From NCBI RefSeq assembly GCF_004364155.1, contig NZ_SOAZ01000012.1, positions 33,572-97,571 on the forward strand: 64,000 nucleotides of DNA, read 5' to 3'. Source of the DNA: Fonticella tunisiensis. Its GTDB lineage: Bacteria; Bacillota; Clostridia; Clostridiales; Caloramatoraceae. Under the pieces are notes generated by a model, which was not told the origin of the DNA, searched no databases, and saw only the letters and a program-made list of their open reading frames with translations. Within the stretch, counting starts at the first letter, position 1. The number at the start of each line of letters is the position of its first letter. The position numbers were made by a program, and so were the translations under genes. Below are positions 61,210-64,000 of this stretch, piece after piece.

Positions 61210-63843
61210 CTATTTCGTTAAATCATCGTATCTTCTTAGTATTTTATCGAGCTTACTGTCATACTCCTTAACTTCCACATCTATTTTAAACTTCTCGGGC
61301 ACCTTTACATACCTTCTAATTACGTTTTCAATCCTATTCTTGTTAGCCGTTTCAAGAATCCATTCCCTGTAGAAATCTCCCGTTACATTTAATATAAGAA
61401 CATCGCCTTTAACTTTAACCTTATCTATTGTGCTGAAGAACTGAACATAGGCCTCGCTTTTTTTGCTGAGGAAGCTTACATATTCACTCCAATTTTCTTC
61501 AAGCTCGCTAAAGTCAAAGGGTTTTTCCTCTATAACAACAACTTCAGGTGCTTTCTTTTTAATTTCAACTGGAGATTTTTTCTCCTGGAGCATTCCTTCA
61601 AGGCCCCAGAGAACTAACTTTTTATCAAGGTGATAATCTCCAACGCATGCGGGGCAGCCATCCCTGCATCTGCAGTTTTTAACCAGGTTTATGGCCTCGT
61701 GGAGAATTTCATCTGCAAAATCAAATGCCTTTTCAGTAAAGCCAAGTCCCCCGGGGTAAAGATCGTAGAGTATAACGTATGCCCTTTTAATTTTCCCGTT
61801 TTCCTCTATGGTGTTAAATATGGTTCCCCCGATGTCCTCGGAAGTTGCCATAGTCCTCATCCTTGCTGCTGTTAAAAGGGCATGCTTTAATCCACTGTAG
61901 TAGTTAAACTCTCCGTAGGCGTTTATGACGTTATCGACATCTTCAGGGATTAAATACCATAGACCCTCGGTTTCAAGCTCTGTAAACAGATTCTCCCTTA
62001 TGGGCTCAAAGCCAAGGTTCTGCCTGTTGTGGAACTGTATCATCTTATATGCAGGCACAGCCTCCCTAATGTTTACATCTCCAAAGGAAGCCCTGGTCCT
62101 TGCTATATCCCTGGCTTTAAACTCCTTTATAATGCTTACGGCGGTTTCTGTGAAGGGAACTGTAAAATAGTTCATATCAACAGGTACAACCTCCGCAATC
62201 CTGTTTACAAGATCAAGCCTTTCAACAAGATACTGCATTCCATCATGTATGTATATTGCCTTTGGATAAACCTCATGGAAGGCTTGGTACTCATCCATTT
62301 CAGTAAGCATTTCTCCGTTTTGTTTGTTTACAACCTTATATATATCCCTTGATATGTTTCTTAGGCTGAAATCCCCTGCAGGAAAATCCTTTCCTGTCCA
62401 GATAAAAAGCCCCCCATCGTTTTTAAGCTCCCCTGCCTTAATTAAGACTGGTACAATCTCTCCAAGGTCTGGAAAAATTGAGGCATCATCAAGGGATAGG
62501 GGAAGCTCCGCCGCTGCAGCCCTTACATGGGCGAGCTGTATAAATAAATTATTTTTATCTATAACGGCATTTTCAACTCCTGTCTTTACGAGCCACTCGC
62601 TATTAATACCTATATACTGGTCTATTGGAGATACATCAAGTATTAGAATACCAAGGGAGGTTCCCCCCTTTCTTCCGGCACGGCCTATCTGCTGCCAGAA
62701 GGACGCCTTTGTTCCAGGAAAGCCGCAGGATATTGCAAGCTCTATATCCCCAATATCTATTCCAAGCTCAAGGGCATTTGTAGCAATAACTCCCGTTATA
62801 AGGCCTTTAGAAAGCCTTCTTTCTATTTCCTTTCTCTCCTGAGGCTTGTATCCACCTCTATAGCCCGATATCCTGTCTGTAAGACCATTTGAAAGGGCTG
62901 GAAGGCCCTCTATGTTTGAAAGCCTATCCCTCGCCTCCTTTAAAACGACCTCAACTTCACGTCTGCTTTTACAGAAGGTTATAAATCTGATATTGTCCTG
63001 AACAAGGTCCGGTATGAAATCAGATGCCTCTTCCTCAGGCGTTTTTCTATATTCCGTGTCCCTCACAAAGGGAGGTTGCCATATGTATACCTTCTTCTCG
63101 CTTCCCGGTGAACCGTCCCTGCTTATATGGGCAAAGGGTCTACTTGAAATGCTCTCGGCAAGCTCCACCGGGTTTGCTATAGTTGCTGAGCTGAATAAAA
63201 ACTGGGGATTTGACTTATAGTAGCTGCAGACTCTATTTAACCTTCTCATGACATTTGCCATGTGGGAGCCAAAGGCACCCCTATACACGTGAAGCTCGTC
63301 AAGAACTAAAAACTTAAGCCTTGAAAAAATATGGTTGAAGCCATATATGCTGTGGTTTGGCAAAAAGGCAGAGTTCAGCATTTCAGGGTTTGTAAGTATT
63401 ATATTGGCGTTTTTCCTTATTCTAGCCCTTTCATTTGTTGGTGTATCGCCGTCATAGATTCCCGCCTGAATTCTATCTCCGCCAAAGTATTCAAGTATGG
63501 GCAGGAAATTTCTAAACTGGTCATGGGCAAGCGCCTTTGTTGGATAGACAAATATGGCCCTCGTTGCAGGGTCCTTAAGTATTCTTTCAACAACGGGAAG
63601 AAGAAAGCTTAGCGTCTTTCCACTTGCAGTTGAAGTTGTAATTACTACGTTTTCCCCCCGTGATGCCCTTTTAAACATCTCGTACTGATGGGAGTAAAGC
63701 CTCTCTATTCCCCTTGACTTAAGGTATGATATAAGCTCTTCACTCATTTCCTCCGGAAAGGGCATATACTCTGGTTCTCTTTTATCTATTTTAATTTCAC
63801 CTACAATTCTATTTTCATAGAGCTTTAACTGAGGAATGTTCAT
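61210..63843 (-). CDS. mrfA: MrfA/YprA-like DEAD/DEAH-box helicase with DUF1998 domain
   Basis: 877 residues. Walker A TASGKTLSF, DELH box (LVLDELHVYRG), motif III FSSATIANP, helicase C motifs GIDIGDIE and GRAGRKG, and a C-terminal DUF1998/MZB zinc site CRCRDGCPACVGD. Bacillus MrfA (YprA, ~750 residues) with the exonuclease MrfB repairs mitomycin C damage; no mrfB is visible here. An extra ~110-residue C-terminal domain (VYVQFFSTIDKVKVKG-type strand/helix with FYREWILETANKNRIENVIR) resembles the DnaX/DnaA-type small alpha-beta domain. GGGGGG precedes two tandem ATGs; I use the second. The last 157 bp of the window hold nothing recognisable. Confidence 0.88.
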   Translation of the reverse strand: MNIPQLKLYENRIVGEIKIDKREPEYMPFPEEMSEELISYLKSRGIERLYSHQYEMFKRASRGENVVITTSTASGKTLSFLLPVVERILKDPATRAIFVYPTKALAHDQFRNFLPILEYFGGDRIQAGIYDGDTPTNERARIRKNANIILTNPEMLNSAFLPNHSIYGFNHIFSRLKFLVLDELHVYRGAFGSHMANVMRRLNRVCSYYKSNPQFLFSSATIANPVELAESISSRPFAHISRDGSPGSEKKVYIWQPPFVRDTEYRKTPEEEASDFIPDLVQDNIRFITFCKSRREVEVVLKEARDRLSNIEGLPALSNGLTDRISGYRGGYKPQERKEIERRLSKGLITGVIATNALELGIDIGDIELAISCGFPGTKASFWQQIGRAGRKGGTSLGILILDVSPIDQYIGINSEWLVKTGVENAVIDKNNLFIQLAHVRAAAAELPLSLDDASIFPDLGEIVPVLIKAGELKNDGGLFIWTGKDFPAGDFSLRNISRDIYKVVNKQNGEMLTEMDEYQAFHEVYPKAIYIHDGMQYLVERLDLVNRIAEVVPVDMNYFTVPFTETAVSIIKEFKARDIARTRASFGDVNIREAVPAYKMIQFHNRQNLGFEPIRENLFTELETEGLWYLIPEDVDNVINAYGEFNYYSGLKHALLTAARMRTMATSEDIGGTIFNTIEENGKIKRAYVILYDLYPGGLGFTEKAFDFADEILHEAINLVKNCRCRDGCPACVGDYHLDKKLVLWGLEGMLQEKKSPVEIKKKAPEVVVIEEKPFDFSELEENWSEYVSFLSKKSEAYVQFFSTIDKVKVKGDVLILNVTGDFYREWILETANKNRIENVIRRYVKVPEKFKIDVEVKEYDSKLDKILRRYDDLTK

Positions 63844-64000
63844 CATCTTCCCCCCTTTAAGTTTCTAAAATAGTCTCTTGCAAAACCTTGAAAGGCTTAA
63901 TTTTTAAGGCTCTGCATTCATCTATATGCAGGATATCCCCCAACATTTATCGAATTATATATGTACCACCAAACACAATTCATAAATGGAGGGATACCCT

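Overview
The window looks like a chromosomal segment of a low-GC, anaerobic, Gram-positive bacterium of the class Clostridia. The grounds are AT-rich intergenic DNA, strong GGAGG-type ribosome binding sites with frequent TTG/GTG starts, rubrerythrin, glutamate 2,3-aminomutase, lipoproteins with C-type lipoboxes, an LPXTG-like wall anchor, and SAM, TPP and fluoride riboswitches. A Caloramator-like genus is possible, but I cannot confirm a genus. A likely in-frame UGA selenocysteine codon at 58315 suggests the genome decodes Sec; no sel genes are in the window.

Layout. 0-7 kb: the N-terminus of a Wadjet-type JetA (DUF2397) runs off the left edge, followed by an SDR reductase, DUF421, VanY-like carboxypeptidase, DUF1624 membrane protein, alpha/beta hydrolase, LarE and two small proteins. 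7-19.7 kb: a GGDEF/EAL protein; an iron operon (FTR1 fused to DUF2318, two FtsX-like permeases, ATPase); fluoride riboswitch plus crcB; a Fur-family regulator beside divergent znuA / znuCB; SAM-riboswitch-controlled metQ. 20-25 kb: a TPP-riboswitch thiamine salvage operon thiW-thiD-cytX-thiM-thiE. 25-38 kb: a giant wall-anchored CehA-type protein, a flavin amine oxidase, a zinc ribbon, nfeD plus SPFH protein divergent from a DUF1836 regulator, lspA and eam. 38.1-41.3 kb: gene-poor DNA with hairpins, a startless open frame and a deleted remnant of a Tn4451-type mobilizable transposon. 41-50 kb: NlpC/P60 protein, ECF S component, radical SAM protein, rubrerythrin, methyltransferase, CNNM transporter, a two-component system and three candidate C-rich small RNAs. 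50-57 kb: copper handling (HMA-DsbD_2-cupredoxin fusion, copZ, copA, csoR). 57-64 kb: small membrane proteins, a HesB-like selenoprotein, a YhfC protease, and UvrD-like and MrfA-like helicases.

Metal homeostasis dominates: iron (FTR1 operon with Fur-like boxes), zinc/manganese (znuABC with a 7-1-7 palindrome), copper (csoR-copA-copZ and an exporter fusion) and fluoride. Cofactor supply under riboswitches is the second theme.

Threaded through the intergenic regions are at least eight copies or fragments of a 170-265 bp MITE-like palindromic element with TTAAnTCGTTGTGCTA ends (3.3, 4.2, 5.5, 7.1, 16.1, 20.8, 50.4 and 59.3 kb). No transposase for it is in the window. A second, smaller palindromic repeat occurs twice, at 25.1 and 31.3 kb. 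All functional calls are from reading the sequence; no database search was run.
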